Source of the DNA: Ophioderma brevispina
Lineage: Eukaryota; Echinodermata; Ophiuroidea; Amphilepidida; Ophiodermatidae
DNA: 64,000 bases
NCBI GenBank assembly: GCA_023653785.1
Contig: JAMKCH010011787.1
Coordinates: 44,846-108,845, forward strand
Reading direction: 5' to 3'
In this document: piece by piece, positions 12,409 to 22,710 of the stretch
How the letters are laid out: the number at the start of each line of letters is the position of its first letter
How positions within the stretch are numbered: the first letter of the stretch is position 1
Translations under genes and position numbers: made by a program
The notes under the pieces: generated by a model
What the model saw: only the letters and a program-made list of their open reading frames with translations
What the model was told of the DNA's origin: nothing
Databases searched by the model: none

Positions 12409-15195
12409 AAGGGTGACTCCACCGATTAAAAATATTTTTTTTAATTATTAATTAAAATAGTCAAACGAGAACAAAGATACTCACTAAAGGATTAACTCTC
12501 AAGGTGGAGGTGAATCAGATTTTCCGTTTTGATGTAGTGAAACATTAGTGTATAGGGTATAGTGTAACAGTTCTATGATATTGTGTATAACAAAAATTCT
12601 GATTCAGAGGTTTTGTTACAAAGTTGTGCTTTTATATATGGAAGACATCAATTTGAGCATAGCTATTTCACACCGTGATTAATATGTGGACAAGCATTCT
12701 GTATACACAAAAACCAGAAGTGTTAGAAAATTAGGGGCCCTTCTGGGAATCTCTGTGTCCGGCTAAGGCAAAGACAAGTGCAATAGACTGAAAATGTCTA
12801 CTTCAGAAGGCAACACTTTATAACATGTATAAATGGTGGTGAAATCTACTAGATGTCAATGACAGTATTGCCAAAGTTTTTGAAACTTTTTTAAAGCAAG
12901 TTAACCAATGTCTAATGATTTCAACTACTGATTTCATTCATAGACATTTTTGCTATCACTCAAGACTACAGATGCCATGTATTATTTACCTGAAATAAGT
13001 TCGAAATCGATTTCTCTCTACTAATTTTTCATTAAAATCTAAAGAAATGGCTACATATTTTCGGATGTAATTCTGTTACATACTCAAAAGATATGTTCAA
13101 TCCCAACTGATCCCCCCTACACTCCATAAAGTTGGGCCAGCTTTTTCAGTAAACCTTTTCAACAATACCCATGACTAACCCTCGTTCCAAAACCTGCATA
13201 GTTTTAACTATTTGCTCATCGTCTTTCACACGAATCTAAAATTATAATCAGATATTCCACTGAATATTACAACACTATTTCAATTGGATCTCAAAAAAAG
13301 TGGTACCTGGGATTCAAAATCCTTTCCATCAAATTGAATTCAGAATCAGTAAGCTGAGTGATTAATAGTGATCAGATGATCTGTACAGGAAACTGAACTC
13401 TGAGGACCTGGTATGAGTTCTGAATGTTGCAAGCTATATATAGTGTATGTACCCACACCCTAGTTTTGCATGTGAGGGGGGTTGTTTATGTCTATAGACT
13501 GATCAGTACAAACATTGGCATCATATAGTGGCACAAACTCAATAAGATTTTGGCTAGGAACAATGACAATACAGAGCATAGCGTGTATTAGAATTTATGC
13601 TGTGCATGTTACACAATGTTCTTTACCGTCGTGTACATAAGCTGGACATAAGGAATTCTTTGATACAAAGCTGAGCACAAGACATCAAAACATCACAGCG
13701 GTTGTAGGGCGCAGTATTATGGACAAACAAGATAGGAAAAAAATATCAACGGCGACACACTTGGTACGACAATTGATTTATACCACTGACTTCATTCCTG
13801 TGTAAATTTACGTAATTTTATTGGGGCAAATATAATGTTCTTAAAAATCTAGTTAACTGCTCTCTATGGAAATGGAAATATAGAGGGGCTATAACATACA
13901 AATCATGAACCTTTGTAGGCGTATATGCCAAGATTCGTGCAATGATTTGTCTGATTTTTGCAGAGTGAAGCTCATGCATGTCCCTACTTATATCAGTTGT
14001 CAAAATTATGTCGCCACTGCTGAAAAAATGCTCTAAAAATAAAAGAGACGATTGCAGGGCGATCAAAACAGCTGTGGACATTCTCTGTTGATGGATAAAT
14101 ATACCGATATTTATGGAGATGAGGAAATCAGGATCAGGAAAACTACCTTGAGCAAGAATTTAAACCATCTCTACACAGAGAGAGAGAGACAGTAACTTTT
14201 AATGGGTTTATAATTCTTTAATAGGAAGGCTTTCAATAACACCAGTTATGCTTATACATGTATTTTCGGTGTGAGATTTACCACTAGACAACAGGGACTG
14301 TATTTCGTGGATCTAGGACGGTGCTAATGTATTCAGTTTTTATTTTCGTGTTTCAAGCAGCCCATATATAGGTTAGAAGGGGATGACCTATATGCTGAAT
14401 CAAGAAATATTAATGACATGACAAAACTAATTCAAAAACAGAAACTACTTGACAATCATGCAGTTACAGTCCACAGTAAAAGCATCGCGACCGTCTGTGA
14501 ATAACTCGGTTTACAGCGTTATAATCCGTTAGAGAAATTAAAGCAAAAGTTTGGCAATTACCGCTTCAGTAGACAGAGCCAATGACTGAGCCCAAACTAA
14601 TCACATGAACAATTACCTGAGTTAAATCCATTCACCATGCATGACAGCAGGCATGGCCATCCACCTCTACTTGCCCATAAATGGTTAAATTTGCGTTAAG
14701 CCCATGTTTTTACACTTGAGGTGGACGACAACTTTCCCCGGGTCATATTGCTTATGATCTTTACCTCTCAATAAGAGAATTTAGAATCTTGATTGACGTG
14801 TTGGTACGAAAAATAACGGTCAACAAACCTGGGCGTGGTGATGAAATCATACGGGCAGGTACGGAGTGATGTTTACGGTGAATATATCATTGAGTTTGCG
14901 TGGCAGAATTGGCGAGGGGCATTGGTCCATATAAATGTGTCTCGAGGACAACTTTCTTCAATGTGTTGTGGTGTATCAGTTGAATGTAATTTAGAGGATA
15001 AATTATCTACTAAAAGGACGTGAGTACGAAAAATATCGGATATGTAGTTTTAACACCAACCGATTAAAACTAATGAGACTGGTATTCACTACATGAGAGA
15101 TTCGGGGTCACCAAAATCAATTGTGACTCCAGTGTATGTGTGGGAATACAAAAAGTGGACCGTAACTGCACGATGATTGTTCATGGGATCCACGT
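12409..15195. other. No gene recognised
   Basis: AT-rich DNA. It opens with TTAAAGGGTGACTCCACCG, which looks like another TTAA-type repeat end without a partner. A short GA run lies at 14176-14190. A CTTCAGTAGACAG word at about 14565 echoes the satellite unit upstream. Several frames of 60-90 codons exist on both strands, with no domain I know. Confidence 0.55.
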
Positions 15196-15255
15196 AAACG
15201 GTCTAGTGGTAAAGCTCACACCTGGATAGGTGAGACCGGATTCGAGATTGTATTT
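15196..15255 (+). other. tRNA-like relic (possible SINE head)
   Basis: The stretch contains GGTCTAGTGGTAAAGCTCAC, which resembles a tRNA D-arm and A box, and then GACCGGATTCGAGATTG, which resembles the T-arm and B box (consensus GGTTCGANTCC with one inserted base). A stem-like CACCTGGATAGGTG lies between them. I could not fold a full cloverleaf with a proper acceptor stem, so this is not a working tRNA. A tRNA-derived SINE head or a tRNA pseudogene is the best reading. Confidence 0.5.
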
Positions 15256-15599
15256 TCTGTTTATGTTCACAGTTTTGTCTAATCTTCTCTATATAAATTG
15301 GTCTATGATCTTCTCTAAGGTTCTATCATTCACTGACCTTGCTTGCATTGAATGTGTTTTGCTTCGTCCATTAGGTCATCCATTCTAAAAAACTCTACAA
15401 ACTGAACATTCGTGCTACTAAACCCCCTTTACAGGAAACAGCTACATATCAACAATTTTGTTTCATGCTTTTTTTTACTATAGATTTTTTGATTTACATT
15501 GTACTGCATCTTTGATTTCTTATGAATAATACATGGCACACACCTCTGTTAAACTCAAAATTCACCAAATTTACCAGTTAAAACATTTAAGGGATACTT
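15256..15599. other. No gene recognised
   Basis: AT-rich tail after the tRNA-like block. If a SINE is present, its body would be here, but I see no second copy in the window to define its 3' end. Confidence 0.5.
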
Positions 15600-15915
15600 T
15601 CTCCTCGAATTCAGATTTCCACACAAGACAAGTTAAAAATTCAGCAAACAGGTGTTACGGTAAAAAGTGCATTTAGAATGTGAAATGTGTATTTGACATG
15701 AAGCACTTTCTTTGGTTCATTCATTGGGGAAAAAATGCACTGGTTTGTGCAACACATATTTCAGATTTCCACAAAGGACAAGGAACACATTCACACAAAA
15801 ACAGGTGCCTTTAGAATATGGAAACATGGATTTACAGCGAAAAATATTCTTTTGTTCATTCAGTAAAAAAAGTGCCCCAATATTTGTGCTTACAAATGGA
15901 CTTACTTTAGTAGAC
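15600..15915 (+). repeat. Tandem duplication, about 152 bp unit, 2 copies
   Basis: CAGATTTCCACACAAGACAAG at about 15611 and CAGATTTCCACAAAGGACAAG at about 15763 start matching blocks. Each is followed by a TTCA-CAAACAGGTG or CACAAAAACAGGTG word, a TTTAGAATNTG word, a CTTT-GTTCATTCA word and an AAAAAGTGC-type word in the same order. The two open frames across the second copy, one per strand, are not conserved in the first copy. Confidence 0.7.
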
Positions 15916-16996
15916 ACATAATGGTTATTCTTGAATTAGAGAGGTAGATACTTTATACTAACTCTCTCCGTGCTGGGCAAATTCTGGGTATTGTTATAAC
16001 ACACAATTCATACATTTGAGCAGGTTTGCCCCCAAAATGGATTTGCAGTCATTTGGGGAACCATTCTAAAAATAACCACACCAAAAAACAAGAATAGGGC
16101 TTGTTTGGAATCATTTCAATGCATTTGGCGAATTTGAATATGTCCATGAAAATAAATAATTTTGAAGTTTTAACCCAAAAATGCCAAAATTGACAAAAAT
16201 TAATGCGTGTGTCGATTGCACTCGAATCGAGAGTTAAAGGACCAAATACTAAAAAGGGACATTTGGAAAAAATGTTCATTAATTCCTTTGTCATGGCAGA
16301 GCAGTATCTAGGTACTGGGTAATAATGATTGCATCCCAAAATTTCACAACCCAATCTAAGAAATGAGGGCCTAATTAATGAGGTGTTTTGTTGTGACCCA
16401 CATTGTAAGTTCACCCTCGTGGATTTCTTCTAAGGAGAATGTCCCCTGGCTTGAGGATACTGAAAACTTGAATATATCCTTACAAGTGGAGATGGACAGA
16501 TGGTCACCTATTCTATATTATCACTTCACCCCAAGCACTTGTTCTAGAATGTCAAGAAAAGATATGAAGCAATTCAGACAACAGTCCAATGAAACAACAA
16601 GTATAATTTTAGGGCGTAAAAACAGAATAAAAATATTTTCATCATTTAAAGGGATTCTCAAATGTCATTGAAAATTGACTTTTTTTAAGGTATGTGTACA
16701 TTGCTGGATCATCACCATAATGTTAATCATAAATATCTACGTATCAATAATATATGCAAAATTTAATGTCTAAAAGTGCATAGTATAAAATATAAACACT
16801 TTATTTTGAAACCAACAATTCTACTTTAAACCATACACAACAAATACATTCTACTTGTGATACAAAATAAAACAATACTAAATTTTCAAAATCAAAAGAA
16901 TTTTTTTTTTTTAAGTATTAAGTATTATAATATCAGTAATAATGGATAAGTTATTTGATTCCAGTGAATTCACCAACAGTCGTTTGATAGAATTTA
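15916..16996. other. No gene recognised
   Basis: AT-rich DNA with two overlapping open frames on opposite strands: 121 codons on minus at 16049-16414 and 97 codons on plus at 16378-16671. Neither shows a recognisable domain, and the minus one has no flanking gene structure. I treat both as chance. Confidence 0.5.
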
Positions 16997-18142
16997 TTAA
17001 TACGAATAAAAAATTCGTCCTTAGCCATGGCCCGCCAATTAGACATACTAGCTACAGCTAGCTACCAGACTATACAGACAATTAATATGACATCTTTTTA
17101 TAATTATGAACTATGTCCCCCCTGACAAATTATTTGCAGCAGTGAAGGATTCTGAATATGCTGTATGTAATGAGTACATAATATAGAAAATATTTGAACC
17201 GCGGAAATAAAAATCACTCGACGGACGTCGTGTTTGTGAAGTGTTTGTACTTAAAAGTAGGGAGATCTTTTGGAGAGCTAAAATGCGTGTGAGTTTCACT
17301 CAAGCAACTCATTTGAAGAATTGTATTTAAGCAAACCTGTGATGTATGCGTTTGTAGTGATTAGTGGAAATGTTTGTACTTGAGTGGGGAGTCATTTTGA
17401 GGTTTGTTAATATATGGTGAGTTGTTGCCTTCAGAGTATTAGAAGGGTTACGTTAAGAAGAAGTGTGATGTGTGTGTTTTGACTGGTGTTACTGTTTCAT
17501 TTGAATTAGGTCAGGTTATTCCGAGAGTTTAAATATGGCGAGTTACCACAAGAATCATAATTTTTTTTTGCTTCTTCCCAACATGACTTTTCAATATATG
17601 AAAAGGTATGTTACATCCAATACTTTACTGTACAGTGAAGGTGACAGCTCACCATACCATATATTCACCCCTCTAAACTACCCTCCCTATACTTGAACGA
17701 AGTACAAACCTCCTTTTTATTTCTTCGTGCACACCAAACCAGAATGTTACCAAACAAAACTCTTACAATACTCTGGATTAACCTCACCAGAAAAAACATT
17801 TAAAATTCTACCACAGGCCTTCAATTTTGTATGGTTTTCAACATCCCCAATACCAACATAAGACGCCACATCCCAAACTTTTCCATATCTAACTCTGCCA
17901 ATACCGAGTAACTCACCATATTTGACCTCTCATGACTACCCCTACTTTAAAGTAGCAAACATTCCCAAATCTCCAATTAATATATAACGAAAAACTGTTG
18001 CAAACAATACTCTTAACTCTTCCCACATCCCTGGATGTGATATCTCTCCGTTTTTAAAAATGCTCCCCAATTTCCCTTCCGCCTGCAATACTGGCAGCCA
18101 CCATTGCTGAAAATGACGAATAAATTTATTCGTATTTTTTTT
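16997..18142. mobile_element. Foldback element F, about 1.15 kb, arms made of subrepeats
   Basis: The outer ends are inverted: TACGAATAAAAAATTCGTCC with TAGCCATGGCCCGCCA on the left, and on the right (reverse complement) TACGAATAAATTTATTCGTC with a GCAATGGTGGCTGCCA word. Each arm holds about three degenerate subrepeats of roughly 125-135 bp, marked by TTTGTACTT (17243, 17371) and ATATGGTGAGTT-like words (about 17290, 17418, 17539). The right arm carries their reverse complements: CTCACCAT at 17648, CCTCACC at 17782 and ACTCACCATAT at 17911. The centre is near 17560-17640. No transposase frame is seen. This structure matches foldback-type DNA transposons. Confidence 0.7.
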
Positions 18143-18398
18143 TATTCGGTCTTAACAACTGACCAAGGTAGGAGATTCTATCTGTGCATGGAATCAATAT
18201 TTGGAGGCACAGCATTTATGCAAAAAGACCGAATGTAGGGTTTTTTTTGACTGCCTTTGCTACCACAACATCTAGACAGTGCAGTGTATCATCAAAACTT
18301 CACCCAATCTCAAATGCACAGATTAAATCAAGGGTTAGTAGGGCACAAAAAACATCTGCAATAGCTGAACCAAGTATTGGTTTGGCAGGTATAACACT

Positions 18399-18940
18399 TA
18401 AAAGCGGCCTGGTCACCTTGCACAAAATTAAAGTGCTTTCAATTTTGCTCTCAAATGATAGTCCCTAGGCCCCTTGGAAGAACAAGATAATTTTACACAT
18501 CCAAATAAATCCCCTCAAAACAGTAGGGACAATTGATATGAGGATAAAGACATCCAGGTAGGTAATTTGTAGGCCAACTTTTAAGTTTTCCATAACGTTT
18601 AATCAACAAATGTGTACATTACATGAATATTTTTGACTCTTGGGACTCACTGATATTTCAAACCAAAAGGTTATAGAACCGATCAATAGTGTGCTAGCGT
18701 GGAAAACATGCATACGGCGTGCGTGTTCTTGTGGTTAAACGCATTTCCGTCTTCGCTGATTAACAGTCGCCGTCGACTTAAATTCGAAAAATCTTCCTTT
18801 TACAACAGTAAGGAAGCTGATTTTGTCTTAATCATTCGGGTGAGGACTTTTGTATATCAAACTTATTACAAACCATGCAAAATATAATTTTGAAAAATTC
18901 TTGAGGGCGCACTATTTTCAATGTGCCATGTCTCTTTAAT
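18399..18940 (-). mobile_element. MITE A, copy 2, minus strand (542 bp)
   Basis: Read on the minus strand it starts TTAAAGAGACATGGCACATT, passes AAAATAGTGCGCCCTCAAG and GATTAAGACAAAATCAGC, then a GGATGTCTTTATCCTCAT word and TTGTTCTTCCAAGGGG, and ends GGCCGCTTTTAAG. The order matches the copies at 9.6 kb and 27.8 kb. Its right-hand TIR is decayed (GGTGACCAGGCCGCTTTTAA in place of GTGCCAGTGCCGCTTTAA). Open frames on both strands inside it are chance. Confidence 0.8.
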
Positions 18941-19299
18941 AAGAACACACTGACAAATGGCCGCATTGCAGATAGGACTTCTTGCTTCTTGCAATAAATT
19001 CTCTCAAAATAAATACCGCAAGTACACATGGGGTGGACTGCAATTACACATTATCTACGCTAATTACCTTTGAACCTATTGGTCAGGATAGTTATCCACT
19101 ATGTGACAAAACACCTGGGGTGGTTCTTGTTCAGGTGGAAGAAAATAACCCTTTGTGTTGACAGGGAGCATTATAATATCATACAAGATGAGGCGGTGAA
19201 TGACCCCTCAATTTGACTATTACCTCAAAATTTACCTTTGACCTTACTCTCAAAATAATTCCTTGCCCTCACAAAAAAAACAGCAGTTCCAATGTCATT
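18941..19299. other. No gene recognised
   Basis: Sequence rich in TGACCT-type words, leading into repeat M. No coding or RNA signal. Confidence 0.5.
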
Positions 19300-19425
19300 C
19301 AATTACCCTATGTGACCCCAAAATGACCTCTACCTCATCTGTGATCCCACATAAGACCCCTTGTTGCAATGTTTTATCATACCAAGTATGAACTGGATCC
19401 ATCACTGTAAAAAGCTAGACAATAT
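19300..19425 (+). repeat. Dispersed repeat M, copy 1
   Basis: It matches 39360-39485 on the same strand. Shared words in order: GACCTCTA or GACCTTTA, then a GTGATCCCACATAAGACC/GTGACCACATAGACC block, a CTTGTTGCAATG/CTTGTCTCATTG block, CATACCAAGTA-TGAACT, GATC-ATCACT and AAAAAGCTAG. The edges are not clear. Confidence 0.6.
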
Positions 19426-19854
19426 TTTAACCAAAAATGGGAGTGGAGATCTTCACTTCTATTAGGTCCAATTATAGGATTATGATTCAGTATGTTGCAT
19501 TACTAATATACCTCCTCATATTTTTTTTATTAAAAAATAGTGTTTTATTTGTTTTTATGAAATCTGGAGTACTATAATAGAGCCTGTTTATTAGCAGATC
19601 TGGATGTGCACCTGCATAAGGGTTCTGGGAAAACAGAAAACATAATCAAAAATGGCATGTTAATTTATTGATAACAACCAATGCCATTGTTTAGCCTAAA
19701 TCTATGAATAATCTACAATTTGCATCCACAGAATCTATTAATATTTATGTAAATTATAGCATCACTAACAAATGCCACTGATAACCTATCACTTGCTGCA
19801 ATGGTCTGTTAAATGTAGCTACCACTATAACTCATAGTTGCCCCACCCAATTAA

Positions 19855-20040
19855 AACACATATTTTTCTGTTTCATAGGAAAGGCCATCACCAACATACT
19901 TTAAATACAAAATTTCAATTGAATCTGACATTTTCATGTGAACGGTAATCGTATGCTTTACAATAAGCCCATAGAGTACTGTACAAATTATTTTTGGTTA
20001 TCATAAACAAACCATATTTTAGCTTATAGCATCATAATGG
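19855..20040 (+). repeat. Dispersed repeat L, copy 1
   Basis: It matches 51110-51285 on the same strand. Shared words include AACATACTTTAA, CAAAATTTCA, TTGAATC, TACAATA-GCCCATA, TACTGTACAAA and AACCATATTTTAGC/AACCGTATTTTAGC. A shorter piece near its start (ACATATTTTTCTGTTTCATA) is echoed at about 50375-50395, some 700 bp before copy 2. Copy 2 may therefore be interrupted by an insertion. Confidence 0.6.
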
Positions 20041-20594
20041 GAATGAAGTCAGTTAAAATATCTTTCATATGAGATGAGAAAAATCCAAGCTTTCTAATGG
20101 TACAACAATCTCAGGTTTGATTGTGTGCAAGGTGGGGTTGAGGCTGAAGATTGGATATTACACCATTTTGGACAGGTGGACATTTGAGGTCAGTGTATGT
20201 ACAACCCACACCCCTGTATTGAAAAACTGTCATGGAGTCCTTTCAGAGTTTTTCACTGCTGCCTTCTTGTTACAGTGTAGGCCTAGTGTGAAATTAAATG
20301 TAATATGATCCAATCCATTTTTTTTAAATGATTGCAAATTCATACCCCTAGACAATCTTTCTAATACACATGTAGATTTTAACAAAAATCCTGGATTTAT
20401 CCACGTGTAAGTAAATCTCATATATGGTTCTGTAAAAAAAAAAAATTAAGATGACAGTGCAGGCCTAAATATTAGCAGCAGCTAGGGGCAGACCAGGTAA
20501 CCTTGTCAAATAAGAAGAATGGTATGTGTGCGCTTTATTCCACATTAATGTCTTCATTTAAATATTACATAAACTATCCAACTCGAGTTGCATG

Positions 20595-20668
20595 GCATCA
20601 ATGGTGTGCGTGGAAAGGTGCTCGTATTGTAATCTAAAAGTCATGGGTTTGATTTCCACTTCTGATGC
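20595..20668 (+). other. tRNA-Thr-like pseudogene or SINE head
   Basis: The stretch is 74 nt, a normal tRNA length. The ends pair: GCATCA at 595-600 against TGATGC at 663-668 of this kilobase. The anticodon region CTCGTATTGTAATC resembles CTCGTCTTGTAAAC of tRNA-Thr with a TGT anticodon. The T-arm reads ATGGGTTTGATTTCCAC, close to the B box. The 3' half of the anticodon stem no longer pairs (TCTAA against CTCGT) and the B box is changed, so a working tRNA is unlikely. An A/T-rich tail follows. I read it as a tRNA-Thr-derived SINE or pseudogene. Confidence 0.65.
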
Positions 20669-22454
20669 AAAATTTTAATCTATTATTTTAGACTTAGAGA
20701 TTGCAATGGAACTTCAGAATTATATAAAAGGACAGCAATTTGCACAGTAAGTGTAGGTGCAAATTCTCTACTAATGTACATTCAAGAAACCAACCTAATT
20801 TACTTTCTTTGCCCTTTTTGAAAACTTCAGATTATCAATTTATTTGAAGTGCTGTTCTGTAGTCCATAGCAGAGGGGGAAAATATTGACCTGAATCAGCT
20901 GTTCTGCAGCCACTGTAACACAATTAAGCACCAGTAGTACTTTAAGCCTGATTAACACACATATCTAGCTTATGTTGAGTGCATTTCAAGGCTAAAACCC
21001 CTCAGAGACAAATCAATAGAGTAGATCAATGAGAATTATTGCAGTCTGCATTTGACCTGTAGTCAGAAAATTCCAAGTCGTTGGAATGCGTGTGGCAATC
21101 CTAGCTGTAAATATCGGCCAGCTGCAAGTGTATGTCTTCTGAAAATGTCAAGTTACATGCATGCACTTCTCCGTATACCACAAATTACATGCTGGGAACT
21201 TCATTAGAGAGCACTCCATGTATGCACATCACACAGTCTAATAGAAAGAGTCTAGAATAGTAACTGCTACTTTCACTTAATGATTTATTAATTTTTATAA
21301 TTAACATTTTCATTCTATGCATTTCTGTGAATTAATCTTCAAATGCTATTGTGAAAATTATTTCCCAGCAAAAAATACATAATGATAAACATACAAAATG
21401 GCAGACTTTTTGACATTGCATGACCGTAAAAGTGGTTTGAACCCAAATGGCAGCTTCTGTCTCACCCTACCCGTCCACCCACTTAACCTCATCAAAATTA
21501 CTTTAGGTCTTAGAAGAAATAAATCTTTTATTCATTATAATTAAAATTTAGGCCAAAAAATGTTTCCTTTAGCGCAGGAACAATTTAAGTCCCAATGTGA
21601 TTGACTGCACTATGATCCACTCATACTTTTCATGGGTCTCATTGTAACGCACAATTGCACATTTGTCTTCTAAATCCAAACCCTAATCGCAATTTAAGGT
21701 GTTGGCATTATGATTTGTTTTCTAACGATTACGCGCAAGGCGACTTTAATAAACTCGAGATGAGGGCAAGCGTGCAGTCGTTTGCGATTTTAGCGGCGCA
21801 AAAATTCATGAGCGCTTTTCCGCCCTCTGCGTTTACGCGAAGTGTAAAGCGTTCGCAAAATCACGTAGAACTCTGATGTTGCTATGAACTTGTCCTAATA
21901 AGCGCCTGATTAATCACGCATCTCACCTTTCATGCATCCTGTTTGTTTTGGCTGCGTGACATATAGGCTTAAAATAACGCGAGATGCAGCGTCTCTAGTG
22001 AAGACGAAATTTTCCCGCTAAAAATGTCTTTTTCGACGATTTTCACAGTAATGAACTAATCGGTGACAAACCATTTTTTTATTTCGTTCATTTTCAAGTA
22101 TGCAACTTAGACCTAAACATATGCGAAAATCAGAAAAACGTTCGACCCCTTTGTTATCTTTTGGGGCACTTTCGTATCGGTGCATCACTTTTCCATTAAG
22201 TTGCGTGGTAAATAATGTAAACTTTTGAGCAAAAATGTACTTTTTGAAGACTTTCTCTCAAAAAACGAATACGGTAAGCCATATATTTTATTTTCAAGAT
22301 TGTTATCAAGCACCAATGAATGTACTATATATCATAATTTTACAAGAAATTCTTCGGCCCATTTAAATCAAGATGCCAATATACTAACGCAAAATTTGAA
22401 TCGGGGTATTTGTCTGGCTGTCCAAAGTGTGGTAATGGGGACAATGGTTACATG
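20669..22454. other. No gene recognised; CpG-rich patch at 21645-22180
   Basis: Most of this is AT-rich. From about 21645 to 22180 CpG dinucleotides are frequent (for example ACGATTACGCGCAAGGCGAC, GCGGCGC, TTACGCGAAG, AACGCGAGATGCAGCG), in contrast to the flanks. A 73-codon open frame at 21655-21876 has no domain I know. The patch could be a promoter-type unmethylated island, a repeat or a recently inserted segment. Confidence 0.45.
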
Positions 22455-22710
22455 AGGCAACCAAGGTCCCAACACATGGGAACATAACCCAAAGATCATT
22501 GTATTCATTGTCATTACATCATCCCACCATCTATGACACACCAATCATTTTGATAATTCTGACCATTTTGATCTGACCTCTAATGACCTTATATGACCTT
22601 TTGACCCCCACTCTTGAAGGGTATCTGTGGGGACACCCAAGACTATTACATGCAGTGGCCATGAAAAGGTGTTCATGATTGTGTCAAACGGACGTAGTGA
22701 TTGTTTTTAA
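22455..22710 (+). repeat. Repeat N, single-unit copy 1
   Basis: It carries one unit of the satellite found at 40740-42520: CCAACACATGGGAACATAACCC, AAGATCATTGTATTCATTGTC, a GACACACCAATCA word and TTTTGATAATTCTGACCATTTT. The same terminal segment follows as at the end of the array: AATGACC, a TTTTGACCCCCACTC word, GGGTATCTGTGGGG, CACCCAAG, ATTACATGCAGTG. The match to the array's last unit and 3' flank shows that this is a dispersed element whose internal unit can multiply. Confidence 0.75.

Noticed and set aside
12405..12430. TTAAAGGGTGACTCC as a MITE end
   Set aside because: No inverted partner was found downstream, so it was not listed as an element.
16049..16414. 121-codon minus-strand frame
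   Set aside because: No recognisable domain, overlapped by an opposing plus frame, in AT-rich sequence.
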